NCBI GenBank assembly: GCA_947166275.1
Contig: CAMVDP010000008.1
Span: forward strand, 1-64,000
Direction of reading: 5' to 3'
DNA: 64,000 nt
Source of the DNA: an uncultured Clostridia bacterium
GTDB taxonomy: Bacteria > Bacillota > Clostridia > Oscillospirales > Ruminococcaceae
The position numbers and the translations under genes were made by a program. Below, piece by piece: positions 45,001-53,260 of the stretch. The notes beneath the pieces are model-generated. The model saw nothing but the letters and a program-made list of their open reading frames with translations, searched no databases and had not been told where the DNA came from. Positions within the stretch are counted from its first letter, which is position 1, and each line of letters opens with the position of its first letter.

Positions 45001-45270
45001 GAGCTCGGAATCGAGTTCCGCAGAGCTCTCGTTCTCGTTTGTAAAGAAGTCTACCGTAGGTGTGAGAACCGTCGCGCGCATATCGTCCGGCAGGCTGAAC
45101 ATCTGTACATCCCCCGGCATCAGCGCGGCAGGAGCTGCGGTATCTTCCTCAAGCATCACCCAGCTGCTTTCGGTCTCGTCCGCCACACCCTCTGCAAGCG
45201 CGGGTACGGTGAATAAAGCTGTAGAGAGCGCAGTGAGTATTGCCGCGATACGTTTTTTCATGTCCTTCAT
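42007..45270 (-). CDS. Secreted GHL10-like barrel / N-acetylmuramoyl-L-alanine amidase fusion
   Basis: 1087 residues. Signal peptide (about 1-26, VPALA). Residues about 60-370 resemble a GHL10-type TIM barrel (LNSVVISTVYEG, SGILLDDYYVRR), as in the neighbouring gene. Beta-rich segments follow (about 400-560), then a region around 590-800 with a SH3/AMIN-like feel. The amidase_3 domain (about 810-1005) has all zinc and catalytic residues: VVIDPGHG, EQEAVLAIAKELE, ISIHANKA and VLVETGFVDN. The C-terminus is a long acidic, disordered tail. It should cut stem peptides from peptidoglycan outside the cell. AAAGGAAG precedes the ATG. Starts 45 bases after the GHL10 lipoprotein gene. Confidence 0.87.
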   Translation of the reverse strand: MKDMKKRIAAILTALSTALFTVPALAEGVADETESSWVMLEEDTAAPAALMPGDVQMFSLPDDMRATVLTPTVDFFTNENESSAELDSELDNVFLRFSELGLNSVVISTVYEGKAYYTLDASDSTDPVLAAIESAYQCGITPYVVFDLGYALSDSRSGSDAIDTLVSRTHRFAVKYACSGILLDDYYVRRSVSSFGDYMDNGSGVGYNNWLYDAAEQYFSTAAEVIHGTDNSIAVGFIVNDMWANSSVNPEGSETNDYVQAYYDGHADTKSFIEKGYVDFVAVRAYGSLTSSSLPFEKVTGWWGALADTAGIPMYILHHNEFIGTDTVGWGAADQLLKQLTVAKELKSYSGSVFNSYQALEKNTLGSTDALMSYYNEQIDETSLFEDLKMTSPASLKFTTAETSVAFMGTFDSNFPVLFNGDEIRLNDVGNFYFEKPLKDGLNTFTISHKDKTYTYSITRKITVLKSIGAAISEGKSLTVDGGTKITLTARAYKGASVYGTINGTTVSMKELESTDEDEANSTYARYTGTYTVPDGVIGQVTPLGKITISASYSGYKMEAVGASVTVNAKPEPVKQAEVVLTADASDAGSGEVLAKLETTHTSGEQVKYVKTLYDNTIVYDGKTADDIPSPLFSQLPAGTLEIYRSTSGNYYVTESGKRIAASASVLEEAPAVTENALFVKSVGTTNGNSYIKIKLDHRTGFNMRLAGNNYYTAWDGDYNVKDLTATHLYITFENITSVTALPSFEHNMVFKSGKWDTVTEENGTKFRLILELRQPGVYFGQYARYDGNGDLILWFPVPINSLSGLTVVIDPGHGYGRSASVLDPGAIGEVVEQEAVLAIAKELETQLKEAGASVVRLKTESDFLLTKERPNYARAYGCDIFISIHANKALGDARGAEAYYFTSWSEPLAAEISKGISTYYKNSVYTDGADRDRGARYSYYHVTLQQDFPSVLVETGFVDNIQDAMALASATHRKGIAAGIVTGIKNYIARSNIAYASEGYTAAESQTAEVTLPDTTAGSAGSDNTPTQISTSTSDDIPDDGEDEEPAETDDSDSADVTDAAASGQATSVTENDGSDEDIDDISDDD

Positions 45271-45315
45271 TTTCGTCTTCCTTTTATGTAAATTTATACC
45301 TTTCTTATATAGTAG

Positions 45316-46932
45316 TCATTGATTTTTCAGTAATGGTTTCAGATTGTCCGCTTCGACTTTTGTCGCGCTGTTCATATAACCGCTGTCAAACAGGTATGAG
45401 TAGCTGTAAAGCGCTATTCCGCCGCAGCCGTTGGCTTCTGCGTATTCAGTCTGGCGCTTGAGCATGGTGTTTGTGTTCTGCCACTCGTATTTGCCGGCGC
45501 CTGCCCACTTGTCCTCGGCGCCTGCCTTGTATACGGACAGACCGGCGTACAGCTTTGTATTTCTGCCTTTCACGATGCCTGCCCACTCGTCAACGCATGC
45601 TGCGAACGACACTCCGGAGTTTTCGAAGCCGTAGTATATCTGTGGGGTGAAGTAGTCGATGTATCCGCCCGCGCACCATGCCTTTGTGTCGGCGTAAAGC
45701 TGGTTAAGATTGTTTATATTGTTGCCCTGAGGTGCTGCACCGAAAATCGCAGAGCCGCATTCGTGAGCGGCAGTGTACATTTCCTTTACCATGGCGGAGC
45801 AGTTCGCGATGCGGAAAGCGGACAGTGTCTGGTAGCCGCTCCCGGCGAATGCCGCACTGTCGAAGGACGCGTCGATGGTAGGATAGAAGTAGTCATCGAT
45901 GTGTATGCCGTCAACATCGTACAGTGACACGATCTCGCGCACATTGTCACCGATAAGCTGTCGGACGGCGGAGTATGCGGGGTTGAGATACCATGTTCCG
46001 TTAACGTTCACAATGTATTTGCCTTTTTCCGTGCCGGCGTACCATTTTCCGACAGGATAATCGGAAGAAACGGCAGCGACATCAGTGCCGGAGCCGAGCC
46101 GCAGCGGGTTGATCCATGCGTGGAAAGACATTCCGCGTGAGTGTGCCTCGGACAGCATGATCTTCAGCGGGTCGTATGATGTTCGCTTGCCGACTGTACC
46201 GGTCATGTTTTTAGTGAACGGGAAGAGCGACGAGTAGTAGTATGCGTCGCCGAATGCGCGGACATGGACGTAAAGGGTATTGATACCGAAGCCTGCGCAG
46301 TTGTCGAGCATAGCTGCAAACTCTTTTCGGAATGCTGTCTCGTCCTTGCCGTACAGGTGATTGGAGAGCTCGATATATGATATCCATACAGCCTTGACGC
46401 GGGTGTGATTGACGGCTTTGTAGCTATTTTTGCGGTAGCTGTTCGGGTTTTCCGCAGCAGCCGGAGTAGTTTCAGCTTTTGTGACGGTTGTGAGTTCAGC
46501 TGTCGTAACAGCAGTTGTCGTGGCAGCTGTGGTCGTAGTAGTTGTTGAAGTTGAGGTCGTTGTTGCCGTTGTTGTTTCAGCTGCTCTGGTCGTTGTTTCA
46601 GCTGCTTTGGTCGTTGTTTCAGCTTCGCTCGAAGTCAGCTCCTCTGTAGTTTCATCCGTAACGGAGGTTTCATTTGATACAGCAGATGCCGTATCATTCG
46701 ATACGGCATCTGCCGTATCAGGGAAGGGCAGGGCGGAAACTGCGGTGACAGCGTCTGTGCCGAGAGCTATCCCTCCCGGGCTGCCGCCGTCAAGCAGTAA
46801 CTCGGCAGCGGTCGAAGTGGTTGTTGCGGTCTTCGCGGCAGTGACCTCGGATTCGATGCTTTTGCATGATGAAATGAGCGAGAGCGTCAAAAAAAGTACA
46901 AAAATACGAGAGAAAGTTTTCAACTTTTTCAA
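45316..46932 (-). CDS. GHL10-family glycosyl hydrolase-like lipoprotein
   Basis: 538 residues from TTG 46932; GGGGGTGA is spaced 7 bases ahead, while the track's start lies in the promoter. Lipoprotein signal ends LSLISSC. A long Ala/Thr-rich linker (about 60-165) holds a threefold AAETTT repeat. The catalytic barrel (about 180-525) matches family GHL10/DUF187: RVKAVWISYIELSNH, VHVRAFGDAYY, HAWINPLR, GIHIDDYFYP with paired acidic residues, and PQIYYGFEN. The E. coli member DigH cleaves glycan strands stripped of stem peptides. That suits its place upstream of an amidase. Surface-anchored. Confidence 0.88.
   Translation of the reverse strand: MKKLKTFSRIFVLFLTLSLISSCKSIESEVTAAKTATTTSTAAELLLDGGSPGGIALGTDAVTAVSALPFPDTADAVSNDTASAVSNETSVTDETTEELTSSEAETTTKAAETTTRAAETTTATTTSTSTTTTTTAATTTAVTTAELTTVTKAETTPAAAENPNSYRKNSYKAVNHTRVKAVWISYIELSNHLYGKDETAFRKEFAAMLDNCAGFGINTLYVHVRAFGDAYYYSSLFPFTKNMTGTVGKRTSYDPLKIMLSEAHSRGMSFHAWINPLRLGSGTDVAAVSSDYPVGKWYAGTEKGKYIVNVNGTWYLNPAYSAVRQLIGDNVREIVSLYDVDGIHIDDYFYPTIDASFDSAAFAGSGYQTLSAFRIANCSAMVKEMYTAAHECGSAIFGAAPQGNNINNLNQLYADTKAWCAGGYIDYFTPQIYYGFENSGVSFAACVDEWAGIVKGRNTKLYAGLSVYKAGAEDKWAGAGKYEWQNTNTMLKRQTEYAEANGCGGIALYSYSYLFDSGYMNSATKVEADNLKPLLKNQ
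46571..46630 (-). repeat. 21-bp repeat in the Thr-rich linker
   Basis: Units of 21 bases beginning GTTGTTTCAGCTGCT (46571, 46592 and a shortened one at 46613) encode AAETTT(K/R) repeats in the GHL10 lipoprotein linker. Confidence 0.8.
46685..46719 (-). repeat. Perfect inverted repeats inside the GHL10 coding sequence
   Basis: GATGCCGTATC and GATACGGCATC (46685-46695 and 46700-46710) are perfect 11-base arms with a 4-base loop, and GATACGGCA pairs again with TGCCGTATC (46700-46708, 46711-46719). The segment encodes repeated DTADAVS/DTASAVS. An RNA hairpin near the start of the message is possible. Confidence 0.7.
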
Positions 46933-46966
46933 CACCTCACCCCCATTTTCATTATACCGCATTCTG

Positions 46967-46995
46967 ATTATAACACCCGCGAGCTGTTTAGTCAA
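46967..46995 (-). promoter_or_regulatory. Promoter of the GHL10-amidase operon
   Basis: On the minus strand TTGACT (46995-46990), 17-base spacer, TATAAT (46972-46967). Back-to-back with the aconitase promoter region. Confidence 0.7.
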
Positions 46996-47008
46996 TAGGT
47001 TTCGCGAT

Positions 47009-47126
47009 ATTTGTTCATAAAATATAAGCATGTGAAATTGTGCAATTTGTTCATATTTGCCGATTTGTGAACAGCGCGATTTTTTATTGTCAAAATATTG
47101 ACAAATTTAATTATATATAGTACAAT
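47009..47126 (+). promoter_or_regulatory. Aconitase promoter region with repeated operator-like motifs
   Basis: The promoter is TTGACA (47098-47103), 17-base spacer, TACAAT (47121-47126). Upstream, ATTTGTTCATA occurs twice (47009-47019, 47045-47055), 36 bases apart, and a near-perfect palindrome AAATTGtgCAATTT lies at 47035-47048. TTGTGAACA (47065-47073) gives an inverted half-site. These look like binding sites of a regulator; they do not match the Rex consensus TTGTGAANNNNTTCACAA well. Confidence 0.55.
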
Positions 47127-47163
47127 ATGTGGTGTAATTATTTGATAATCAGGAGGCACTTAA

Positions 47164-49095
47164 ATGGGACTTACACTTACAGAAAAAATCATCAAGGAAC
47201 ACATCGTGGACGGCGAAATGATAAAGGGCAGGGAGATCGGGCTCCGCATCGACCAGACCCTTACACAGGACGCGACAGGTACCATGGCGTACCTGCAGTT
47301 TGAGGCTATGGGCGTTGACCGCGTCAGGACAGAGCGTTCCGTCGCTTACATTGACCACAACACACTCCAGTCGGGATTTGAAAACGCCGACGATCATCGT
47401 TTCATCGGCAGTGTCGCAAAAAAACACGGCATCTGGTTCTCGCGTCCCGGCAACGGTATCTGCCATCAGGTACACCTTGAGCGTTTCGGCAAGCCCGGCA
47501 AGACGCTCATAGGCTCCGATTCGCATACCCCCACGGGCGGCGGTATCGGCATGTTCGCGTGCGGCGCGGGCGGACTTGATGTCGCGGTAGCTATGGGCGG
47601 CGGCGCGTACTACATAACCATGCCGGAGGTCGTGAACATCAGGCTCACTGGAAAGCTCCCGGACTGGGTATCAGCTAAAGATGTCATTCTTAAGGTGCTA
47701 CAGACCCTATCTGTCAAGGGCGGCGTGGGTAAGGTAATGGAATACACCGGTGAGGGCGTGCTCTCACTGTCCGTTCCGGAACGTGCAACTATCACAAACA
47801 TGGGCGCGGAGCTCGGAGCTACAACATCGATATTTCCGTCCGATGAGACCACACGTGCTTTCCTGAAGGCACAGGGACGCGAGGAAGACTATGTTCCGCT
47901 CGCTGCTGACCCCGACGCGGAATACGACCAGACAGTCGAGATAAACCTCTCCGAGCTTGTACCGCTTGCAGCATGTCCTCATTCTCCCGACAACGTAAAA
48001 ACTATCGACGAGATAGGCAACATAAAGATCGACCAGGTGTGCATCGGATCCTGCACCAACTCTTCGATGCAGGATCTTCTGAAGGTCGCGCATATCCTGA
48101 AAGGCAAGACTGTTCACCCTGATGTGAGCCTCGCGATAGCACCCGGCTCGAAGCAGGTGTACAACATGATGGCACAGTGCGGAGCGCTTTCAGACCTTAT
48201 CGATGCCGGCGCAAGAATACTTGAGTGTGCATGCGGTCCCTGCATCGGCATGGGCCAGTCCCCGAACTCCCACGGTATCTCTCTGCGTACCTTCAACCGT
48301 AACTTCGAGGGCAGAAGCGGAACAAAGGACGGTCAGATCTACCTCGTATCTCCCGAGACCGCGGCTATCTCCGCGATCACCGGCGCGCTCACAGATCCGA
48401 GAACTATAGGCGCTATGCCGCCTTACGTGATGCCCGAGCATTTCGTGGTAAACGACAACATGATAACCAGGCCCGCGACAGAGGAGGATGCTCCGAACGT
48501 TGAGATACTGCGCGGTCCGAACATCAAGCCGTTCCCGATCAATGAACCGCTTTCAGAGAACATTGCTGCAGAGTGCACTCTGAAGGTCGGAGACAACATC
48601 ACAACAGACCACATCATGCCTGCGGGCGCGAAGATACTCCCGCTGCGCTCGAATATCCCCGCGATATCGGAGTTCTGCTTCACCGTGTGCGATGAGACGT
48701 TCCCGAAGCGTGCAAAGGAAGCCGGCAAGTCGATCATCGTCGGCGGCTCGAACTATGGTCAGGGCTCCTCGCGTGAGCATGCGGCGCTTGCTCCGCTGTA
48801 CCTCGGTGTCAAGGCGATAATCTGCAAATCCTTCGCGAGAATACACAAGCAGAACCTCATAAATAACGGCATCCTCCCCCTCACATTCGTGAATGAGGCT
48901 GATTATGACAAGGTAGAACAGGGCGACCGTCTTGAGATCCCGGGCGTAAAGACCGCAATAAAGCACGGAGACAAGATACTTGTGAAGAACGTTACAAAGG
49001 GCACCTTCTTCCATACCACACTGGAGCTTTCCGAGCGCGGCAAGGGCATGATACTCGAAGGCGGTCTGCTCAACTACACCAAGAAAAACGGTTAA
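47164..49095 (+). CDS. acn: Aconitate hydratase
   Basis: 643 residues, the compact bacterial/mitochondrial-like aconitase class. It converts citrate to isocitrate with a [4Fe-4S] cluster. Cluster cysteines lie in IGSCTNSSMQDL and ACGPCIGMGQ; the N-terminal active-site histidine region is GSDSHTPTGGG; the swivel domain (about 470-640) carries GGSNYGQGSSREHAAL. The start ATG has AGGAGGCACTTAA ahead. It heads an operon with a zinc-ribbon gene, isocitrate dehydrogenase and rex. No citrate synthase gene is present in the window. The likely output of the route is 2-oxoglutarate for glutamate synthesis. Confidence 0.95.
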   Translation: MGLTLTEKIIKEHIVDGEMIKGREIGLRIDQTLTQDATGTMAYLQFEAMGVDRVRTERSVAYIDHNTLQSGFENADDHRFIGSVAKKHGIWFSRPGNGICHQVHLERFGKPGKTLIGSDSHTPTGGGIGMFACGAGGLDVAVAMGGGAYYITMPEVVNIRLTGKLPDWVSAKDVILKVLQTLSVKGGVGKVMEYTGEGVLSLSVPERATITNMGAELGATTSIFPSDETTRAFLKAQGREEDYVPLAADPDAEYDQTVEINLSELVPLAACPHSPDNVKTIDEIGNIKIDQVCIGSCTNSSMQDLLKVAHILKGKTVHPDVSLAIAPGSKQVYNMMAQCGALSDLIDAGARILECACGPCIGMGQSPNSHGISLRTFNRNFEGRSGTKDGQIYLVSPETAAISAITGALTDPRTIGAMPPYVMPEHFVVNDNMITRPATEEDAPNVEILRGPNIKPFPINEPLSENIAAECTLKVGDNITTDHIMPAGAKILPLRSNIPAISEFCFTVCDETFPKRAKEAGKSIIVGGSNYGQGSSREHAALAPLYLGVKAIICKSFARIHKQNLINNGILPLTFVNEADYDKVEQGDRLEIPGVKTAIKHGDKILVKNVTKGTFFHTTLELSERGKGMILEGGLLNYTKKNG

Positions 49096-49108
49096 GGAGA
49101 ACAGAAAT

Positions 49109-49336
49109 ATGAACTGTCCTTTTTGCAATAAAGAAATGCAGCAGGGTGTTCTGTCCGGAGACGGAAGAAGCGCTGTAACCTTTAAACCGGGAGAAAAAAA
49201 GACCGGCTGGTTCGACAGATTTATCGGTATAGATAAACTGACTGCCGCGAAGTACACTCTTACGGTATTCACGATAGAAGCCTATTATTGTCCCGGATGC
49301 AAAAAGATGATGTTCGATACCGATATCAAGGGATAA
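49109..49336 (+). CDS. Small zinc-ribbon protein (PF20097-like)
   Basis: 75 residues. CPFC at positions 3-6 and CPGC near 62-65 form a zinc ribbon. Between them lie a polar stretch and a hydrophobic/aromatic strand ([12 protein letters not shown]). The pattern MxCPxC...YYCPGCKKM is that of PF20097-type small proteins of unknown function, often found in Clostridia. It lies 13 bases after aconitase with AAGGAGAACAGAAAT ahead of its ATG, and 22 bases before isocitrate dehydrogenase, so it is co-transcribed with them. Whether it helps these enzymes (for instance in cluster or metal supply) is unknown. Confidence 0.8.
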   Translation: MNCPFCNKEMQQGVLSGDGRSAVTFKPGEKKTGWFDRFIGIDKLTAAKYTLTVFTIEAYYCPGCKKMMFDTDIKG

Positions 49337-49358
49337 ATTCAGGAAAGGAACAACAAAA

Positions 49359-50570
49359 ATGGCTAAAATTCAGATGAAGACACCGCTCGTCGAAATGGAC
49401 GGCGATGAGATGACCCGCGTGATCTGGAAGATGATCAAGGATAAGCTGCTGCTGCCTTACATCGACCTCAAGACCGAGTATTACGACCTCGGACTTGTGA
49501 AGCGCAACGAAACTAACGATCAGATCACTATCGACAGCGCCAACGCTACCAAGAAATACGGCGTCGCTGTAAAGTGCGCAACGATCACTCCGAACGCACA
49601 GCGTATGACCGAGTACAACCTCAAGGAGATGTGGAAGTCCCCGAACGGCACTATAAGAGCCATTCTTGACGGCACAGTGTTCCGCGCTCCGATCATCGTC
49701 AAGGGCATAAACTCCCTTATCCCTACATGGACGAAGCCGATAACCATAGCCCGTCACGCTTACGGCGATGTATACAAGAACAGTGAGATGAAGGTGAAGG
49801 ACGGCTCGAAGGCAGAGCTTGTAGTTACCGACAAGGACGGCAACGAGACACGCCAGCTTATCCACGAATTCAAAGGCAGCGACGGTATTATCCAGGGTCT
49901 GCATAACATCAACGAAAGCATAGCTTCCTTCGCGCGCTCCTGCTTCAATTTCGCGCTCGATACGAAGCAGACCATATGGTTTGCTACCAAGGATACCATT
50001 TCCAAGCAGTACGACCATACATTTAAAGATATATTCGCGGAAATTTTTGAGACCGAGTACAAGACGAAGTTCGCAGAGGCGGGCATCGAGTACTTCTACA
50101 CCCTCATTGACGATGCGGTCGCACGCGTTATCCGCTCCGAAGGAGGCTACATCTGGGCGTGCAAGAACTACGACGGTGACGTTATGTCCGACATGGTGGC
50201 TACTGCATTCGGAAGCCTTGGCATGATGACCTCGGTGCTGGTATCGCCGTCCGGCGTATATGAGTATGAGGCGGCTCACGGCACTGTTACCCGTCACTAC
50301 TACAAGCACCTCAAGGGCGAGGAGACATCCACGAACTCGGTGGCTACGATATTCGCGTGGACCGGAGCGCTCAAGAAGCGCGGCGAGCTCGACGGAACTC
50401 CCGAGCTGACGGAATTCGCAAAGAAGCTCGAAGCTGCTACAATAAAGACTATCGAGGACGGAGTCATGACAGGTGACCTGTACGTGCTTTCAACGCTTCC
50501 GGGCAAGAGAAAGGTCAACACGGAGCAGTTCCTCGACGAGATAAACGAAAGACTCAAGGCTACAGTCTGA
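49359..50570 (+). CDS. icd: NADP-dependent isocitrate dehydrogenase, eukaryotic-like type
   Basis: 403 residues. It oxidises isocitrate to 2-oxoglutarate and CO2. Sequence belongs to the eukaryote-like homodimeric class [30 protein letters not shown], the substrate loop [16 protein letters not shown], the metal-binding aspartates in [13 protein letters not shown] and [12 protein letters not shown], and the cofactor motif [11 protein letters not shown], where His and Arg favour NADP. Position behind aconitase gives a two-step route to 2-oxoglutarate plus NADPH. rex follows 33 bases on. Confidence 0.95.
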   Translation: MAKIQMKTPLVEMDGDEMTRVIWKMIKDKLLLPYIDLKTEYYDLGLVKRNETNDQITIDSANATKKYGVAVKCATITPNAQRMTEYNLKEMWKSPNGTIRAILDGTVFRAPIIVKGINSLIPTWTKPITIARHAYGDVYKNSEMKVKDGSKAELVVTDKDGNETRQLIHEFKGSDGIIQGLHNINESIASFARSCFNFALDTKQTIWFATKDTISKQYDHTFKDIFAEIFETEYKTKFAEAGIEYFYTLIDDAVARVIRSEGGYIWACKNYDGDVMSDMVATAFGSLGMMTSVLVSPSGVYEYEAAHGTVTRHYYKHLKGEETSTNSVATIFAWTGALKKRGELDGTPELTEFAKKLEAATIKTIEDGVMTGDLYVLSTLPGKRKVNTEQFLDEINERLKATV

Positions 50571-50603
50571 AAGCTACGAAATCACACTTAAAGGGGCTTG
50601 GAT

Positions 50604-51272
50604 ATGTCTAAAAACGATAAGGTCTCGAATTCGGTGATACGCAGGCTCCCGAGATACTACAGGTTTCTCGGTGAGGTACTCGCGGAGGGGATCAGCAAGA
50701 TATCCTCCCGCGAGCTCGCGGATAGAATGAAGATCACAGCGTCTCAGATACGGCAGGATCTTAACTGCTTCGGCGGCTTCGGGCAGCAGGGATACGGCTA
50801 TAACGTAGCTGAACTGCGAAGCGAGATAGGCGAGATACTCGGCGTGAACAAGGATCTTCCTGCGGTGCTGATCGGCGCGGGAAATCTGGGTAAGGCGCTC
50901 AGCGTGCATCTCGACTATAAAAAGTACGGATGCAGGCTCTGCGGGATATTCGATGCTAACGAAGAGCTGGTTGGCACGATGCTCGGCGGTCTTCCCGTGC
51001 GCTCCATGAGCGAGCTCGAAAGCTTCTGCGAAAGCTGTCGGCCTGTGATCGCGATACTCTGTATTCCCCGCGAAGAAGCTCCGGACGTATGTGAGCGTCT
51101 CACCGGGCTTGATATCAAAGCGTTCTGGAATTTCTCGCATTATGATATCACACTTGAGAATATCCCCGGTACAGTGGTTGAGAATGTTCATCTTGGTGAC
51201 AGTCTTATGGCTCTTTGCTATAAGATCAATAATCCGGGTAAAAAACCGGAAACAGAGGAGAGCGAACAATAA
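50604..51272 (+). CDS. rex: Redox-sensing transcriptional repressor Rex
   Basis: 222 residues from ATG 50604; the AAGGGG site fits this start and not the TTG used in the track. The winged helix (about 1-80, VIRRLPRYYRFL and SSRELADRMKITASQIRQDL) is followed by the Rossmann domain (about 85-200) with VLIGAGNLGKAL and the domain-swapped C-terminal helix. Rex senses the NADH/NAD+ ratio: NADH releases it from DNA, switching on fermentation genes. Being in one operon with aconitase and isocitrate dehydrogenase couples its dose to oxidative carbon flow; autoregulation through the acn promoter is possible but no good Rex site was found there. Confidence 0.95.
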   Translation: MSKNDKVSNSVIRRLPRYYRFLGEVLAEGISKISSRELADRMKITASQIRQDLNCFGGFGQQGYGYNVAELRSEIGEILGVNKDLPAVLIGAGNLGKALSVHLDYKKYGCRLCGIFDANEELVGTMLGGLPVRSMSELESFCESCRPVIAILCIPREEAPDVCERLTGLDIKAFWNFSHYDITLENIPGTVVENVHLGDSLMALCYKINNPGKKPETEESEQ

Positions 51273-51274
51273 CA

Positions 51275-51775
51275 ATGAATATCAGAAAAAGCATGTGCGC
51301 TGCAGCGGCACTTCTTACCGCGCTTATGACCCTTACGTCCTGCGGTAAGACGGTGTACACCGGCAAGGAAGGAATGCAGCAGTACGCGCGGGATTATTAT
51401 GAAAATGATGAAATGACGATCGTCGGTACTTCATACGACAAGAGTGAGACACTGGCGTGGTTCCGGTATACCAACGGTCCGTACAAACGCTGTGAAGCTG
51501 CGACGTTTTACAATACTCCCGATGGCGGGTTCACTGCCGAGAACAATGAGCTCGTGCTGAAGCAGGCGAAGGATATATGGCTTTGCATGTGGCACCGCGG
51601 TTTCTCTGTACATGTAGAGAATCCCGAATGCGCAAAAGTGTATATTGCCGACCCGGACCATGGGGTGACGATCGAGATCACGGAGACACCTTACACCTTC
51701 TTCTACCCGCAATCGCAAAAGTCTGGCGAGACTATCATATTCTATTATGACAAAAACGACAGACAGATAACCTGA
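51275..51775 (+). CDS. Lipoprotein of unknown function
   Basis: 166 residues. Basic start MNIRK, hydrophobic stretch and lipobox LTSC (Cys at about 23) mark a lipoprotein. The mature part is mixed alpha/beta with many aromatics (LCMWHRGFSVHVENP, YTFFYPQSQK). No domain recognised. It begins 2 bases after the rex stop codon, so it is part of the acn-icd-rex operon, and it precedes the operon terminator. Its role with a redox repressor is unclear; simple co-transcription is likely. Confidence 0.8.
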   Translation: MNIRKSMCAAAALLTALMTLTSCGKTVYTGKEGMQQYARDYYENDEMTIVGTSYDKSETLAWFRYTNGPYKRCEAATFYNTPDGGFTAENNELVLKQAKDIWLCMWHRGFSVHVENPECAKVYIADPDHGVTIEITETPYTFFYPQSQKSGETIIFYYDKNDRQIT

Positions 51776-51786
51776 TAAACAGAAAT

Positions 51787-51813
51787 TGCCCCCTGCCATT
51801 ATGGCAGGGGGCA
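51787..51813 (+). terminator. Terminator between the rex operon and ackA
   Basis: TGCCCCCTGCCAT and ATGGCAGGGGGCA form a perfect stem with a very short loop. T-runs are weak on both sides, but its position between convergent genes supports bidirectional use. Confidence 0.75.
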
Positions 51814-51831
51814 TAGTGTTTGTCTGAAATA

Positions 51832-53031
51832 TCAAAGTCCGCAGAGAGCCTTTGTGTCTCTTGCTATAAGAAGCTCTTCGTTGGTAGGTATTACCCAAAC
51901 CTCGGTCTTGCTGTCCGGAGTGGAGATCTTGCAGAGCTTGCCATGAATGGTGGAGTTGAGCTGCTCGTCGATCTTGATCCCGAAGTAGTCCATGTCGCGG
52001 CATACGTCGCGTCTTACGAGGTCAGCGTTCTCACCGATACCACCGGTGAAGATGACAACATCGAGTCCGTTCATCGCTGCGGCATACGCACCGATATACT
52101 TCTTGATGCCGTAGCGGAGAATATCGCCGGCGAGGATAGCTCTCTTGTTGCCCTTCTGTGCAGCGTCCTCAACATCGCGGTTGTCGCTGGAAACGCCGGA
52201 AACACCGAGGAAGCCGGACTTCTTGTTGAGGTATTCAGCCATTTCGGGAGCTGAAAGACCGAGCTTGTCAGCTACGAATGTAACAGCAGACGGGTCAACA
52301 CAGCCGGAGCGTGTTCCCATGAGAACGCCGTCGAGGGGGGTGAAGCCCATGGATGTATCAACGGACTTGCCGCCGTCTACCGCGGTAATGGAGGAGCCGT
52401 TGCCGAGGTGGCAGGAAACTATCTTGAGGTTTGCGAGATCCTTGCCGGTCTCCATAGCGTACTTCATGGTAACGAAGCGGTGAGATGTGCCGTGGAATCC
52501 GTACTTTCTTACCGCATACTTTTCATATACCTCGTAAGGCATACCGAACATGTAAGCCTTTTCGGGCATTGTCTGGTGGAACGCGGTATCGAAGATAACA
52601 GCCTGCGGCACGGAAGCCGGAACTACCTTCTTGCACGCGCGGAGCGCGAGAGCGTGACCGTGGTTATGCACAGGAGCGAGCTCACGGAGATCGTCGATCT
52701 TGTCGATGACTTCATCGGTAACGAGAACGGATTTCGGGAATACTTCTGCACCCTGGACTATTCTGTGACCTACCGCAGCGATCTCGGACATATCCTTGAT
52801 GACTGCCGCGTCACCCTTGGTGAGGACTTCGACTACCTTTTCAAAAGCCTCGGTATGTGTCGGGAACTCACAGTCTGCTTCGTACTTTCTGTCGTCGAAG
52901 GTCGAGTGCTTGATGTGACCGCCGATACCTATTCTCTCACAGAGACCCTTTGCAATGACCTTCTCGTCCTCCATCTGGATGAGCTGATACTTGAGCGACG
53001 AGCTGCCCGCATTGATTACCAAAATGTTCAT
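51832..53031 (-). CDS. ackA: Acetate kinase
   Basis: 399 residues, standard length. It converts acetyl-phosphate and ADP to acetate and ATP, the main energy-yielding fermentation step. Motifs include NILVINAGSSSLKYQL at the N-terminus, FDTAFHQTMP, SCHLGNGSSITAV, SMGFTPLDG, RSGCVDP and the FTGGIGENA loop with catalytic residues near KYGFHGTSH. GGAATAAGAAAC precedes the ATG. No pta gene is adjacent, so it is monocistronic here with its own promoter at 53147. Confidence 0.97.
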   Translation of the reverse strand: MNILVINAGSSSLKYQLIQMEDEKVIAKGLCERIGIGGHIKHSTFDDRKYEADCEFPTHTEAFEKVVEVLTKGDAAVIKDMSEIAAVGHRIVQGAEVFPKSVLVTDEVIDKIDDLRELAPVHNHGHALALRACKKVVPASVPQAVIFDTAFHQTMPEKAYMFGMPYEVYEKYAVRKYGFHGTSHRFVTMKYAMETGKDLANLKIVSCHLGNGSSITAVDGGKSVDTSMGFTPLDGVLMGTRSGCVDPSAVTFVADKLGLSAPEMAEYLNKKSGFLGVSGVSSDNRDVEDAAQKGNKRAILAGDILRYGIKKYIGAYAAAMNGLDVVIFTGGIGENADLVRRDVCRDMDYFGIKIDEQLNSTIHGKLCKISTPDSKTEVWVIPTNEELLIARDTKALCGL

Positions 53032-53118
53032 GTTTCTTATTCCTTTCAGTTTTTTTCAGCCGCCGCGTTGACAGACTTTTTTGTATCTATCCCCGCCTTT
53101 GGCAAATATTACCCTAAT

Positions 53119-53147
53119 ATTTTACACTATTTCCCGAAAAAAATCAA
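53119..53147 (-). promoter_or_regulatory. Promoter for ackA
   Basis: On the minus strand TTGATT (53147-53142), 17-base spacer, TAAAAT (53124-53119). Confidence 0.6.
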
Positions 53148-53260
53148 GGTTTTTTGGAATTTTTATGAATAATGTTAATAATGTCAGAGATAAACTATGG
53201 AGCTTATATCCGACAGAATTACAAATATCCTCCGGATGCCGGCGAACCGATGCCCGGAGA

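Noticed and set aside
47035-47080. Rex operator before aconitase
   Set aside because: Half-sites TTGTG and TTCA occur, but no 18-base match to TTGTGAANNNNTTCACAA with correct spacing; kept only as an unassigned repeat cluster.
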